Below are positions 7,859 through 17,038 of a DNA stretch of 40,115 nucleotides, piece by piece. Where the stretch lies: assembly GCA_003696625.1 (NCBI GenBank), contig RFGR01000115.1, forward strand, positions 1-40,115, written 5' to 3'. The notes under the pieces were generated by a model. It did no database searches, had not been told where the DNA came from, and saw nothing but the letters and a program-made list of their open reading frames with translations. The stretch is from Planctomycetota bacterium (lineage in GTDB: Bacteria; Planctomycetota; UBA1135). The number at the start of each line of letters is the position of its first letter. The stretch's first letter is position 1. The translations under genes and the position numbers were made by a program.

Positions 7859-9856
7859 ATGAAAGCCCGCACCCTGCTCACCCTGGTCCTCTGGGGCATC
7901 GCCGCCCTCTTCATCGCCCCCACCTGCGCGCCGCCGCCGGAGGAGACGGGCGGCGGCGGGCCGGCCGCCGGCGCCCGGCCGGAACGCTTCGACGACGCCG
8001 AGCGACCGGCGGAGGAGTTCTTCGTCCTCGAGAACGAACACCTGTGGACGAAGTGGAGCACCCGCGGCGGCGGCTGCGTCCAGGTCCGGCTCAAGGATTA
8101 CACGAGCCGCCTCGACGTCGAGGGGCCGCTGGCCGAGGAGGACTGGCTGGTGCTCTACAACGCGCCCGAGGCGCGGCCGCCGGCCGCCGGCGGCGAGCCG
8201 GGAGCGGTGAACTACCGCCGTCGCGACGGCCTGCGCCTGTGGGAGCCGAAGGGGGTGCTCGGGACCGACCTCGACGCCGCCGACTGGACCCTGGAGGGGA
8301 TCCGCGACACCGCCGGCGGCGGCCGCGAGGCGGTGCTGCGCCTGCGCACCCCGGCCGGGGTCGAACTCGAGAAGCGCCTGCGGGTCCCGGCCGGAGCACG
8401 CCACGTCGAACTCGACTTCACCGCCACGCCGACCGAAGAGGTCTCCGCCACCGGCTACCTCCACTTCCGGCTCGGGACCGGCGGCGGCGTCCTGGTCGAG
8501 CGGGACCGGTTCTACCCGAACCCCTACGCCGCCGCCGGGCGCTTCGAGGAAGGGCGGGCGGAGGACATGGAGATCTTCCGGCCGCGGGGCAAGCTGCCGC
8601 CGGATCGGAACGCGGCCGCCTCCTGGCGCGGCAGGTTCGCCTTCGTCCTCGAGGGTTCGAAGTACTTCCTGAGCGCGATCCGGCCGATCGGCGAGGTCTT
8701 CGAAGGGGCGGTCTGCGAGGTTCTGCTCGACCAAGAGCGCTACGAGGAGCTGGTTCTCGAGGCCTTCCCGGCCGAGGAGCGCGACCGTGCCCTGGCCGTC
8801 CTCGGCGCCGTCCGCGATCTCGGCGCCGCTGCCGCCGCCGATCAGGCCGCGGCCGCGGTCGGCGAGGACCCGTCTTACGTCGCCTCGGTCCTGGACCGCT
8901 TCCGGCGCCGGACCGCCGAACTGGCCGCCTCCGGTTACGCCGGGGCCTGGATGCGGACCTCCATCGCCGGCGACTTCCAGGTCCACGTCGGCGGGCCGGG
9001 CTCGGCGCCCGAGAGCCAGAGCTTCCAGTGGTACCTCGGCCCGAAGGATCCGGCGGTCTTCGCCCAGGGCTACGAACCCCTGGTGTCGGTGATCGAACAC
9101 GTCGACTACGGCGGCTCGTTCTTTTACCGGATCTTCTTCACCGAGTGGATCGCGCCGGCGATTCTGGCCCTGCTCAAGCTCTTCCACCTGGTCACCGGCA
9201 ACTGGGGGGCGGCGATCATCCTGCTGACGATCCTGGTCCGGGCGTCCCTGTTCCCGGTCAACCGCCACTCCCAGGTGAAGATGGCCGTCTACCAGGCCAA
9301 GATGGCCAAGGTCAAGCCGCAGCTGGACGAGATCAACCGGAAGTACGCCAAGGATCCGGCCAAGAAGCAGGAGGCGACGATGAAGCTCTACCGCGAGCAC
9401 AGGCTGTCGCCGCCGCTGGGCGGCTGTCTGCCGATGCTGCTCCAGTTCCCGGTCTTCATCGGTCTGTTCGCCGCCCTCCGCTGCTCGATCCTGCTCCGCC
9501 AGCAACCCTTCGTCGGCTGGATCCGGGACCTGTCGCGGCCGGACGCCCTGATCGACTTCGGCGGTCCGGTGCTCGACTTCTTCCCCTTCAGCGGCGTCAC
9601 CACCCTGAACGTGCTGCCGATCGTGATGGTCTTCCTCTGGGTCGCCCACCAGCGCTCGATGCCGAAGCCGACCGATCCGCAGCAGGCGCAGATGCAGAAG
9701 ATGATGGCGTTCATGCCGATCCTGTTCGGCGTGATGCTCTACAACTACGCCGCCGGCCTGTCGCTCTACATGATCACCTCGAGCGCGCTCGGCATCTTCG
9801 AGCAGAAGGTGATCAAGAAGCGCTGGCCGGTGGCGGCGCCGGCCGTTGGCAAGTAG
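7859..9856 (+). CDS. yidC: Membrane protein insertase YidC
   Basis: Inserts proteins into the inner membrane alone or with SecYEG. The 665 residues include an N-terminal membrane segment (LLTLVLWGIAALFIAP), a large periplasmic beta domain (about 40-410), and the conserved insertase core of five transmembrane helices from about residue 430. The core carries the positively charged groove arginine in LVRASLFPV, the amphipathic coiled-coil loop KMAKVKPQLDEINRKYAKD, GGCLPMLLQFPVFIGLF, and a final NYAAGLSLYMITSS. The long periplasmic domain marks a Gram-negative. The 3' end overlaps mnmE by 11 bases. Confidence 0.96.
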   Translation: MKARTLLTLVLWGIAALFIAPTCAPPPEETGGGGPAAGARPERFDDAERPAEEFFVLENEHLWTKWSTRGGGCVQVRLKDYTSRLDVEGPLAEEDWLVLYNAPEARPPAAGGEPGAVNYRRRDGLRLWEPKGVLGTDLDAADWTLEGIRDTAGGGREAVLRLRTPAGVELEKRLRVPAGARHVELDFTATPTEEVSATGYLHFRLGTGGGVLVERDRFYPNPYAAAGRFEEGRAEDMEIFRPRGKLPPDRNAAASWRGRFAFVLEGSKYFLSAIRPIGEVFEGAVCEVLLDQERYEELVLEAFPAEERDRALAVLGAVRDLGAAAAADQAAAAVGEDPSYVASVLDRFRRRTAELAASGYAGAWMRTSIAGDFQVHVGGPGSAPESQSFQWYLGPKDPAVFAQGYEPLVSVIEHVDYGGSFFYRIFFTEWIAPAILALLKLFHLVTGNWGAAIILLTILVRASLFPVNRHSQVKMAVYQAKMAKVKPQLDEINRKYAKDPAKKQEATMKLYREHRLSPPLGGCLPMLLQFPVFIGLFAALRCSILLRQQPFVGWIRDLSRPDALIDFGGPVLDFFPFSGVTTLNVLPIVMVFLWVAHQRSMPKPTDPQQAQMQKMMAFMPILFGVMLYNYAAGLSLYMITSSALGIFEQKVIKKRWPVAAPAVGK

Positions 9857-11210
9857 GACTGCGGATCCGATCGTCGCTCCGGCCACGCCGGTCGGCCCGG
9901 CTGAGCGCTGCGTCCTGCGCCTCAGCGGCGCCGGCCTGGCCGACGACGGCGGCGGCCTGCTGCCGCCGGACTGGCCGCGGCCGCGCGGCCGGCGCGAGGC
10001 CGTCGCCGGCCGGATTGAATGGGCCCCGGGCTGCCGGGTCGAGGCGGCGCTGCTGGTTTTCCCCGGTCCCGGCTCGGCCACCGGCGAGGACGTGCTCGAA
10101 CTCCACCTGCCCGGCTGCGCGCCGGTGGTCGACGCGGTCCTGGCCCGCCTCTACGCCGCCGGCGCCCGTCCCGCCGAGCCGGGCGAGTTCACCCGCCGCG
10201 CCTTCCGGGCCGGCCGCATCGACCTGGTCCAGGCCGAGGCGGTGCTCGACCTGGTCTCGGCCCGGACCGCCGCCGGCGCCCGGGCGGCGGCGGCCTTGCT
10301 CGCCGGCAGGCCCGGCGACCGGGTCCGGGAAGCGCGGGAAGTCTTGGCCGCCGCTCTGGCCCAGCTCGAGGCCGGCCTCGATTTCGAGGAGGGCGACGCC
10401 CAGGATCTCCGCCCGGACGAGATCGAACCCTTGCTCGCGGCGGCCGCGGACGCCCTCGCCGCCGGCCTGGCCCACGAGGACCGGCGGCGGCTGCGCCGCG
10501 GACCGCCGCGGATCCTGTTGCTCGGTCGTCCGAACGCCGGCAAGACCACCCTCTTCCGCCGCCTGACCGGGGTCGAGGCCCTGGTCTCGGATCGCGCCGG
10601 AACCACCCGCGACCGACTCGAGGCCCTCTGGCGGCCGGATGACGTGGAGGAGGGCTGGATCCTGATCGACGGCCCCGGCCGCGGCGGGGCCGCCGCCGAC
10701 CCCCGCGACGCGGCCGCTCGGGCCCGCGCCGAGGCGGAGGATGGCGCCCCGGCCGACCTGGTCTGGCTGGTCGCCGACGCCTCCGACCCGGCCGGGCGAC
10801 CGCCGGAGCCGCCGGCCGGGGCGCCCGCCCTGGTCGTCTGGACCAAGAACGATCTCCCGCGGCGGGTCCCCGAGGCCGCGGTGGCGGCCCGGGGGGAACC
10901 GGCGGTCTGGATCGCGGCCGAGCGGGGAGAAGGACTGACCGAGCTGGCCCGCCTGAGCCGGCGCCTGCTCGATGAGGTCGAGGAGCTGCGCCTGGCCCGG
11001 GCCGGCGCCAGCGAGCGGCACCGGCAGGCGCTGCGCGCCGCCGCCGAGGCGGTCGACCGGGCGCGCGGGCTGCGCGCGGCCGGGCTCCCGGCCGATCTGG
11101 CCGCCGAGGAACTCCGCGCCGCCCTCCTGGCCCTGGCCGAACTGGCCGGCGAACTGACCCCCGAGGACCTCCTCGACCGGATCTTCGCCCGCTTCTGCAT
11201 CGGCAAGTGA
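9846..11210 (+). CDS. mnmE: tRNA modification GTPase MnmE, with altered switch II motif
   Basis: With MnmG, MnmE makes the 5-carboxymethylaminomethyl group on wobble uridine. The 454 residues show the formyl-folate N-terminal domain (IVAPATPVG, PGEFTRRAF at 112-120), a helical domain, and an inserted G domain: G1 GRPNAGKTT at 227-235, GTTRD at 252-256, and TKND at 333-336. The C-terminal catalytic FCIGK ends the protein exactly as in the family. Odd: the G3 motif DTAG reads DGPG (275-278), and the following loop lacks the usual acidic residue pattern. The start is an inferred TTG at 9846 within the yidC end; no ATG or GTG fits. Confidence 0.92.
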   Translation: MASRTADPIVAPATPVGPAERCVLRLSGAGLADDGGGLLPPDWPRPRGRREAVAGRIEWAPGCRVEAALLVFPGPGSATGEDVLELHLPGCAPVVDAVLARLYAAGARPAEPGEFTRRAFRAGRIDLVQAEAVLDLVSARTAAGARAAAALLAGRPGDRVREAREVLAAALAQLEAGLDFEEGDAQDLRPDEIEPLLAAAADALAAGLAHEDRRRLRRGPPRILLLGRPNAGKTTLFRRLTGVEALVSDRAGTTRDRLEALWRPDDVEEGWILIDGPGRGGAAADPRDAAARARAEAEDGAPADLVWLVADASDPAGRPPEPPAGAPALVVWTKNDLPRRVPEAAVAARGEPAVWIAAERGEGLTELARLSRRLLDEVEELRLARAGASERHRQALRAAAEAVDRARGLRAAGLPADLAAEELRAALLALAELAGELTPEDLLDRIFARFCIGK

Positions 11211-11242
11211 GCGGCCGGCGGTGGAATGTCCCCAACTCCTTG

Positions 11243-11251
11243 TGGTAAAAC
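11243..11251 (+). promoter_or_regulatory. Extended -10 element upstream of nrdR
   Basis: TGG-TAAAAC stands out in the 59-base gap after mnmE and closely resembles TGG-TAGAAC at 3708-3716. It ends 18 bases before the ATG at 11270. A -35 match (TGGAAT) is weak. Confidence 0.4.
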
Positions 11252-11269
11252 GCATCCCAGCCCCTGGTC

Positions 11270-11770
11270 ATGGGGGCCGGGAAGGTGCGCTGCCCCTACT
11301 GCAAGCAGGACAACGACCGGGTCATCGACTCGCGTTCTTCGGCCGACGGCTACTCGATTCGCCGCCGCCGGGAGTGCCTCGACTGCGCCCGCCGCTTCAC
11401 CACCTATGAGCGGATGGAGGAGACCCCGCTGCGGGTGGTCAAAAAGGACGGCTCGCGGGTGCCGTTCGACCGGGCCCGAATCCTCCAGGGCATGCTCAAG
11501 GCCTGCGAGAAGCGCCCGGTGGCCCTGGAGCAGCTCGAGGAGATCACCGCCCGGATCGAGCGGCAGCTGGCCGAGATGTTCGATCGCGAGGTGAGCAGCA
11601 AGTACATCGGCCAGCTCGTGATGGACGAGCTGCGCCGGCTCGACCAGGTCGCCTACGTCCGCTTCGCCTCGGTCTATCGCGAGTTCAAGGACATCGCCCA
11701 GTTTCTCGAGGAACTGAAGCCGATGCTGGAGAAGGGGGCGCATGGAGCCGCTGCCGAGCCGCGTTCGTAA
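11270..11770 (+). CDS. nrdR: Transcriptional repressor NrdR
   Basis: NrdR senses ATP/dATP and represses ribonucleotide reductase genes. The zinc ribbon has CPYC (residues 8-11) and CLDC (36-39), with the DNA-binding run of arginines (IRRRREC) between. An ATP-cone follows ([13 protein letters not shown] to [13 protein letters not shown]), then FLEEL. The 166 residues fit the family. The usual family start (MRCPYC) would be the GTG at 11285; the ATG at 11270 adds five residues, so either is possible. The last 29 bases overlap the next gene, which also carries ATP-cones. Confidence 0.95.
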   Translation: MGAGKVRCPYCKQDNDRVIDSRSSADGYSIRRRRECLDCARRFTTYERMEETPLRVVKKDGSRVPFDRARILQGMLKACEKRPVALEQLEEITARIERQLAEMFDREVSSKYIGQLVMDELRRLDQVAYVRFASVYREFKDIAQFLEELKPMLEKGAHGAAAEPRS

Positions 11771-13385
11771 GCGCGACGGCCGGGAGGAGAGCTTCGACGG
11801 GGTCCGCCTCGCCGAGTCGATCGCCGCCGCCCTGACCGCCGCCGGCGAGGACCAAGGTCCGGCCTCGGTCCTGGCCGCGGCGGTGGCCGGCGCCCTGGCC
11901 GGGTCCGGCGCCGTCGAGACCCGGGACCTCGCGGCCGGCGTCGAGAGCGCGCTCGAGGTCTCCGGCCACGCGGCCGCCGCGGCCCGCTATCGGGCGTTCG
12001 GAGAGGAGCGCCGGGCCCGTCGCGGCCGGCTCCGGGTCCACACCGACGGCGGTCCCGAGGGCGGCGCCCGGCCCTGGGACCGGGAGCGGCTGGCCCGGTC
12101 CCTCGTCCGCTCCCGTCGGCTCGAACCCGGCCTGGCCGCGCAGGTCGCCCGCCGGATCGAACGCCGCCTGCTCGCCACCGGCCTGCGTCACGCCACCGGC
12201 CGGCTGGTCGCGGCGCTGGCCGACAACGAATGCCGCACCCTCGGCCTGCGCGCCGATCCGCTGGTCGCCGGCGACGTCGGCCTCGACCGCGGCCTCCTCC
12301 GCGCCTGGCTCGACGGCCAGGCTCTGCCCGCGGCCGACGGCCAGCCGGCCCTGGCCGGCCCGGGCTGCGACGGCCGGGCCGCGCTCGGCGCCGAGGTCCT
12401 GGCCCGGTTCGCGCGCGAAGAGATCCTGTCCGGGCCGCAGGCCCAGGCCCTGGCCGACGGTCTCTTCGACCTGCCCGGGCTCGGTGACTGGCTGCGGCCG
12501 GCCCGCCGGCTGCTGCGGCCGGCGGAAGGGGAGACCGAGGAGGCCTTCTGGCGGCGGGTGGCCGGGGAACTCGCCGGGGCCGGTGAGGTCCAGGCCTGGT
12601 GGCCGCGCGGGCGTCCCTGGAGCGACCTCGGCCGGGCGGCTCCCCGCTGGCTGGGCGCCGTCGAGGGCCGGCTGCGGCTGCGGGCCGAGGATCCGAACCT
12701 CGCCCTCGAGTGGGCCCTGGACGGCGGCTGGGCCCGCCTGCCGCTCGGCTGCTGGCTCGGAGCCGAGGAGGGTCTGCGCCGGCGGCTGGCGGCGACCGGT
12801 CGGGTTCTCCTCGAGTGGTGGCCGGCGGCGGCGGCCCCGCGCCGATCCGAACCGCGGCGCGACCTGGCCGGCCTCGGCGTGGTCGACCTGCTGCGGGCCG
12901 CGGCCGGCTCCCGGGGGGAGGAGAGGACCTTCCTCCGCCGGGCCGGCGAGGCCGCGTCCCTGGCCGCGGCCGCGCTGAGGGAGCTGGGCCTGCGGGCCCG
13001 AGGCGACAGCGCCGGTCGGGCGATGCTCGTCCCCGCCGGCCTGCCCCAGGCGCTGCAGCTGGTCCTGCCCGGTCTCGAACTCGGTTCCGGCCGGCTCCGC
13101 CGCCTCCTCCTCGCCTTGCGCGAGCGGTTCGCCGCCGCCCTGCGCGGCGCCGGCTTCCGGCCCGAGTTCTTCGCCCCGGCCCATCCGCAGGGTGCGGGGG
13201 TGCGGTTGGCCCGGCGCCACGACGAGCCGGATCTGCGCGCGCTTCCGATCGGCTGGAACCCGGTCGAAGCCGAGCCGCTGCCCGGGCCGGCCGCCTTCGC
13301 CGCCGCGCCCTGGCTCGAGTTCGGCGCCGCCGCCGCCCTCGCCGCCTCCGACCTCGACCGACACCTCTCCGGCACTCGTTCCTGA
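11742..13385 (+). CDS. Two-ATP-cone protein resembling a degenerate ribonucleotide reductase
   Basis: This 547-residue protein starts with an ATP-cone ([20 protein letters not shown], to about residue 92). A second, weaker cone-like region follows (about 111-168: [33 protein letters not shown]). The next segment, [22 protein letters not shown] (about 216-237), resembles the start of the class II/III reductase body. Beyond it nothing catalytic is visible: no glycyl-radical loop (RVxGY), no C-terminal zinc-ribbon cysteines, and only three cysteines in all (about 164, 209 and 337). It overlaps nrdR by 29 bases, with AAGGGGG as ribosome site, and ends 11 bases before smc. A regulatory or nucleotide-sensing role is inference. 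Confidence 0.85.
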   Translation: MEPLPSRVRKRDGREESFDGVRLAESIAAALTAAGEDQGPASVLAAAVAGALAGSGAVETRDLAAGVESALEVSGHAAAAARYRAFGEERRARRGRLRVHTDGGPEGGARPWDRERLARSLVRSRRLEPGLAAQVARRIERRLLATGLRHATGRLVAALADNECRTLGLRADPLVAGDVGLDRGLLRAWLDGQALPAADGQPALAGPGCDGRAALGAEVLARFAREEILSGPQAQALADGLFDLPGLGDWLRPARRLLRPAEGETEEAFWRRVAGELAGAGEVQAWWPRGRPWSDLGRAAPRWLGAVEGRLRLRAEDPNLALEWALDGGWARLPLGCWLGAEEGLRRRLAATGRVLLEWWPAAAAPRRSEPRRDLAGLGVVDLLRAAAGSRGEERTFLRRAGEAASLAAAALRELGLRARGDSAGRAMLVPAGLPQALQLVLPGLELGSGRLRRLLLALRERFAAALRGAGFRPEFFAPAHPQGAGVRLARRHDEPDLRALPIGWNPVEAEPLPGPAAFAAAPWLEFGAAAALAASDLDRHLSGTRS

Positions 13386-13396
13386 TCCGCCGCCGC

Positions 13397-16300
13397 ATGT
13401 ACCTGAAGCGCATCGAACTCGAGGGATTCAAGTCCTTCGCCGACCGCACCGTGATCCCGGTCCAACGCGGCCTGACGGGCATCGTCGGGCCGAACGGCTG
13501 CGGCAAGTCGAACGTGGTCGACGCCCTCCTCTGGGTGATGGGCGAGCGTTCGGCCAAGACCCTGCGCGCCGATCAGATGGACGACGTCATCTTCAAGGGA
13601 GCCGAAGGGAGGGCGCCGGCTTCCTACGCGATGGTCGAGATCGTCCTGGCCGACGAGGAGGGGCGAATCGTGGAAGCCGGCGGCGAGGTGGCGATCGGTC
13701 GCCGGCTCTTCCGGACCGGCGAGTCCGACTACCTGCTGAACGGCCGCCGGGTGAAGCGCAAGGATGTCCGCGACGTCCTGCTCGACACCGGCCTCGGGGT
13801 CCGCAGCTACATGGTGCTGGCCCAGGGCAAGATCGACGCCGTGCTCTCCGCCAATCCGGCCGAGCGCCGCTCGGTGTTCGAGGAAGCGGCCGGTATCAGC
13901 CGCTACAAGGCGCGCAAGCACGAGGCCGAGCTGAAGCTGGCGCGGGTCGCCCAGGACCTGGCCCGGGTCGAGGACGTCCACGAGGAGGTCCAGCGCCGGG
14001 TCCGGTCGCTGAAAATCCAGGCCGGCAAGGCCCGGCGCTGGATCGAGCTGCGCGACCGCTACCAGACCGGTCGGATCCGACTCGCCTGGGCCGAGTCGGC
14101 CCGCCTGCGCCGGGAGGAGGCCGACCTCGAGCGGCGCGCGGCCGAACTGGAGGTGCGGATCGACGCCGTCCGCCGGGAGCGCGAGTCGCGGCAGCGGCGC
14201 CTCGACCAGCTCGAGAAGGAGGCCGGTGCCCTGCGCGAGCGCCACGACGCCCTGCGGGCCCAGGCCGCCGAGACCAAGGAGAAGGCGGCGGCCCTCGAGG
14301 AGCGGGTGCACGGTCTCGAGTCGCGGGCGGAGGAGCTGGAGGAGCAGCAGCGGAAGGAGACCGAGCGGCTGGCGGGGATCCGCCGGGCCGAGGAGGAGCG
14401 GGGCGCGGAGGACGCCGCTCTGCTCGAGCGCCGCGAGGAGCTGGCCGCGGCGAGGGCCGAAGGCGCCGCCGTGCTGGCGGCCGCGGAGGGGCGCTTCCAG
14501 GACCGGCACCGCGCCGCCGTCGCCCATCGCACCCGGCTCGAGGAGCTGCGGCGGGGCGTGCTGGCAGCGCTGGCCGAACGGACCCGGCACCACAACGCCG
14601 CGGCGGCCGCCGCCCGGGACCGGAGCGAGGCCGAAGGGCTGCTGCGCGGCCTAGAGCGCCGCCAGGCCGAGTCCCAGGGCGAACGCGACCGGCTGGTGGC
14701 CGAACTCGAGGCGGCCCGAGCGGAGCTGGAGGAGGCCTCCCTCCGAGCCGGCCGCGACGAGCAGCGGGCGCGGGAGCTGATCGCCCACCGCGACGCGCTG
14801 CGCGAGGAGCTGGCCCAGGCCGAGGCGGCGGCGGCCGAGGCCCGGCGCGAAGCAGCCGCGGCCGAGGCCCGGATCCGCGCCCTGCAGGCGGTCGAGGAGG
14901 AAGGGGCGGGCCTGCCCGCGCCGGTCCGCCGCCTGCTCGCCGGCCGCGGCGCCGGACTGCTGCTCGACGGCATCTCGGTCCCCGAGCCCTGGGACCGCCT
15001 GGTCGAGGACCTGCTCGGCCGCCTCCAGCACGCCCTCTGGATCGATCGGCGCGGCGCCGCGGCCGAGCTGGCCGACGGCTCTTTCGATTGCTTCTTCCCG
15101 GTCGTCGGGCCGGACCCGGTCCACGTCGTGCCGGCGCGCCCGCTCCGAGCCCTGCTCGAGGGCGACCCCGAACGCTGCGATGCCCTCTGTGCCCGCCTCG
15201 GCGCGGTCTATTGCGTGGATCGGTCCGAAGAGGCCGCCCGGCTGGCCGAGGAGCACCCCGGCGCCCTGTTCCTGTCCGCCGACGGCGAATTCCACGGCCC
15301 CGGCTTCGTGCGGACCGGCATGCTGCGGGGCGAGGGGGCGGAGGGCATCCTCGCCCGGCGGAACGCCCGGCGCGAGGCCGAGGGGCGCCGACGGCGGGCG
15401 CAAGAGGCGGAGGCCTCCTGCGCCGCCCGGGCCGCGGATCTGGCCGGCGAACTCCAGCAGGCGCTGGCCGAGCTGGAACGGCTCGACGGCTCCCTGCGCG
15501 AGGTCGTCGCCCGGCGGGACCGGGCCGCCGACCGGGTCCGGGAGCTAGAGCGCCGCTGCCAGGCGCGGGCCGAGGAGGAGGAGGCGCTGGCCGCCGAGCT
15601 GGCCGCCCTCCAGACCCGGCTCCGGGAGTCGTCGCGGCTCGAGGCGGAGGCCGTGGCCGCCCGGGACGAAGCCGAGCGGCGACGGGAGGAGCTGAGCCGG
15701 TCCCTCGAGGAGGCCGAGACGGCCGGCGCCGGGATCGAGACTGAACTCGAGGAAGCACGCGGCGCCCTCCAGGAGGCCCGTCTCGAGGACGAGCGGCGGG
15801 CCCAGGAGCTGGCCCATCTCGAGCAGCGGCTCGAGGCCGGAACCCGGCTGCGCCGCCGCGAACAGGAGGAGGCCGAACGGCTGGCCGCCGAGCTGCGGCA
15901 GCGGGCCGAGCGGATCCAGGACCTCCGCCGCCGGGCCGAGACCGACCGGGCCGAGATGGGCCGGCTGCTCGCCGCCCGGGCCGATCTCGAACAGCGAGTG
16001 GAGGAGGCCCGGATCCAGCACGAGCGCGCTCGGCAGGCCTGGGAGCGCTACCGCTACGGCGCCGAGGGCGATGAGGACCGCCTGGAGGAACTGCTGTCGG
16101 AGCGCCAGGAACTCGCCCTGGCCCGGCAGCGGGTTCAGCTCGAGCTGGGCGAACTCGTCCGCTCGCTGGCCGACGAGTTCCAGCAGCCTCTCGAGGACCT
16201 GGCGCGGTCCCAGGGGATCGCCGACCAGGAACCCGCGGTCGGGGAGGCCCTGGCGGCGCTGCGGGCCGAGGTGGCGGAGATGCGCCGCGCCCTCGACGCG

Positions 16301-17008
16301 ATCGGCTCGGTGAACCTGGAGGCGCTGAACGAACTCGAGGAGGCCGAGGAGCGGGCCGGATTCCTCGGCCGGGAGCGGGAGGACCTACTCGCCGCCCGGG
16401 CCAACCTGGTCGGGACGATCGAGGACCTGGATTCCCGCTGCCGGAGCCGCTTCCTGGCCGCCTTCGAGGCGGTTCAGGGGCAGTTCGAGGCGATCTTCCG
16501 CCGGCTGTTCCGCGGCGGTCGGGCCGAGCTGGCGCTCGAAGCCGAGGCCGACCCGCTCACCGCCGGGATCGAGATCACGGTCCGGCCGCCGGGCAAGGAG
16601 CTGCGCTCGATCAAGCTCCTCTCCGGCGGCGAGCGGACCTTGACCGCGCTGGCCCTGCTGCTGGCGGTGTTCCGGTCCCGGCCGTCGCCGTTCTGTCTGC
16701 TCGACGAGGTCGACGCCGCCCTCGACGACGCCAACGTCACGCGTTTCCTCGACGTCCTCGAGGACTTCACGACCGGCACCCAGTTCATGGTCGTGACCCA
16801 CAACAAGCTGACCATGGCCCGGTGCGAACGGCTGTTCGGCGTGACCATGCGCAAGGCCGGGGTCAGCAAGGTGGTGGCCGTGGACCTCGGAACCCTGCCG
16901 GAAGGCGCCGCGGCCGCCCCGGCGGCGCGGGTGTTGGCCGACCGGGAACAGGCCCTGGCCCGGGCCCGGGCTGCGGTGGCCGAGGTGGAGGCCGGCGAGG
17001 GAGGCTGA
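13397..17008 (+). CDS. smc: Chromosome partition protein SMC
   Basis: Condensin ATPase that organises and segregates the chromosome with ScpA and ScpB. The 1203 residues have the full layout: an N-terminal head starting MYLKRIELEGFKSFAD with Walker A GPNGCGKSN (about 35), the Q-loop region, a long coiled coil, a hinge near residues 500-640 (GAGLLLDGISVPEPW and LGRLQHALWID), a second coil, and a C-terminal head with LLSGGERTLTALALL and Walker B PFCLLDEVDAALDDANV. The start at 13397 was chosen because homology begins at that Met; the upstream open frame overlaps the previous gene. A hairpin follows the stop. Confidence 0.97.
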   Translation: MYLKRIELEGFKSFADRTVIPVQRGLTGIVGPNGCGKSNVVDALLWVMGERSAKTLRADQMDDVIFKGAEGRAPASYAMVEIVLADEEGRIVEAGGEVAIGRRLFRTGESDYLLNGRRVKRKDVRDVLLDTGLGVRSYMVLAQGKIDAVLSANPAERRSVFEEAAGISRYKARKHEAELKLARVAQDLARVEDVHEEVQRRVRSLKIQAGKARRWIELRDRYQTGRIRLAWAESARLRREEADLERRAAELEVRIDAVRRERESRQRRLDQLEKEAGALRERHDALRAQAAETKEKAAALEERVHGLESRAEELEEQQRKETERLAGIRRAEEERGAEDAALLERREELAAARAEGAAVLAAAEGRFQDRHRAAVAHRTRLEELRRGVLAALAERTRHHNAAAAAARDRSEAEGLLRGLERRQAESQGERDRLVAELEAARAELEEASLRAGRDEQRARELIAHRDALREELAQAEAAAAEARREAAAAEARIRALQAVEEEGAGLPAPVRRLLAGRGAGLLLDGISVPEPWDRLVEDLLGRLQHALWIDRRGAAAELADGSFDCFFPVVGPDPVHVVPARPLRALLEGDPERCDALCARLGAVYCVDRSEEAARLAEEHPGALFLSADGEFHGPGFVRTGMLRGEGAEGILARRNARREAEGRRRRAQEAEASCAARAADLAGELQQALAELERLDGSLREVVARRDRAADRVRELERRCQARAEEEEALAAELAALQTRLRESSRLEAEAVAARDEAERRREELSRSLEEAETAGAGIETELEEARGALQEARLEDERRAQELAHLEQRLEAGTRLRRREQEEAERLAAELRQRAERIQDLRRRAETDRAEMGRLLAARADLEQRVEEARIQHERARQAWERYRYGAEGDEDRLEELLSERQELALARQRVQLELGELVRSLADEFQQPLEDLARSQGIADQEPAVGEALAALRAEVAEMRRALDAIGSVNLEALNELEEAEERAGFLGREREDLLAARANLVGTIEDLDSRCRSRFLAAFEAVQGQFEAIFRRLFRGGRAELALEAEADPLTAGIEITVRPPGKELRSIKLLSGGERTLTALALLLAVFRSRPSPFCLLDEVDAALDDANVTRFLDVLEDFTTGTQFMVVTHNKLTMARCERLFGVTMRKAGVSKVVAVDLGTLPEGAAAAPAARVLADREQALARARAAVAEVEAGEGG

Positions 17009-17013
17009 TCAGC

Positions 17014-17038
17014 CCCGGTCCGTCACCCCCGGACCGGG
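17014..17038. terminator. 9-bp hairpin between convergent smc and peptidase genes
   Basis: CCCGGTCCG at 17014-17022 pairs exactly with 17030-17038 around a 7-base loop that contains the peptidase stop codon. It lies 5 bases after the smc stop and can serve both directions. There is no U-tract. Confidence 0.6.

Noticed and set aside
7670-10081. 803-residue minus-strand reading opposite yidC
   Set aside because: It is a codon shadow in high-GC sequence. yidC on the other strand has a full family match.
12599-13396. Upstream extension of smc
   Set aside because: It overlaps the ATP-cone gene and is Arg/Gly/Pro-rich. SMC homology starts exactly at the ATG at 13397.
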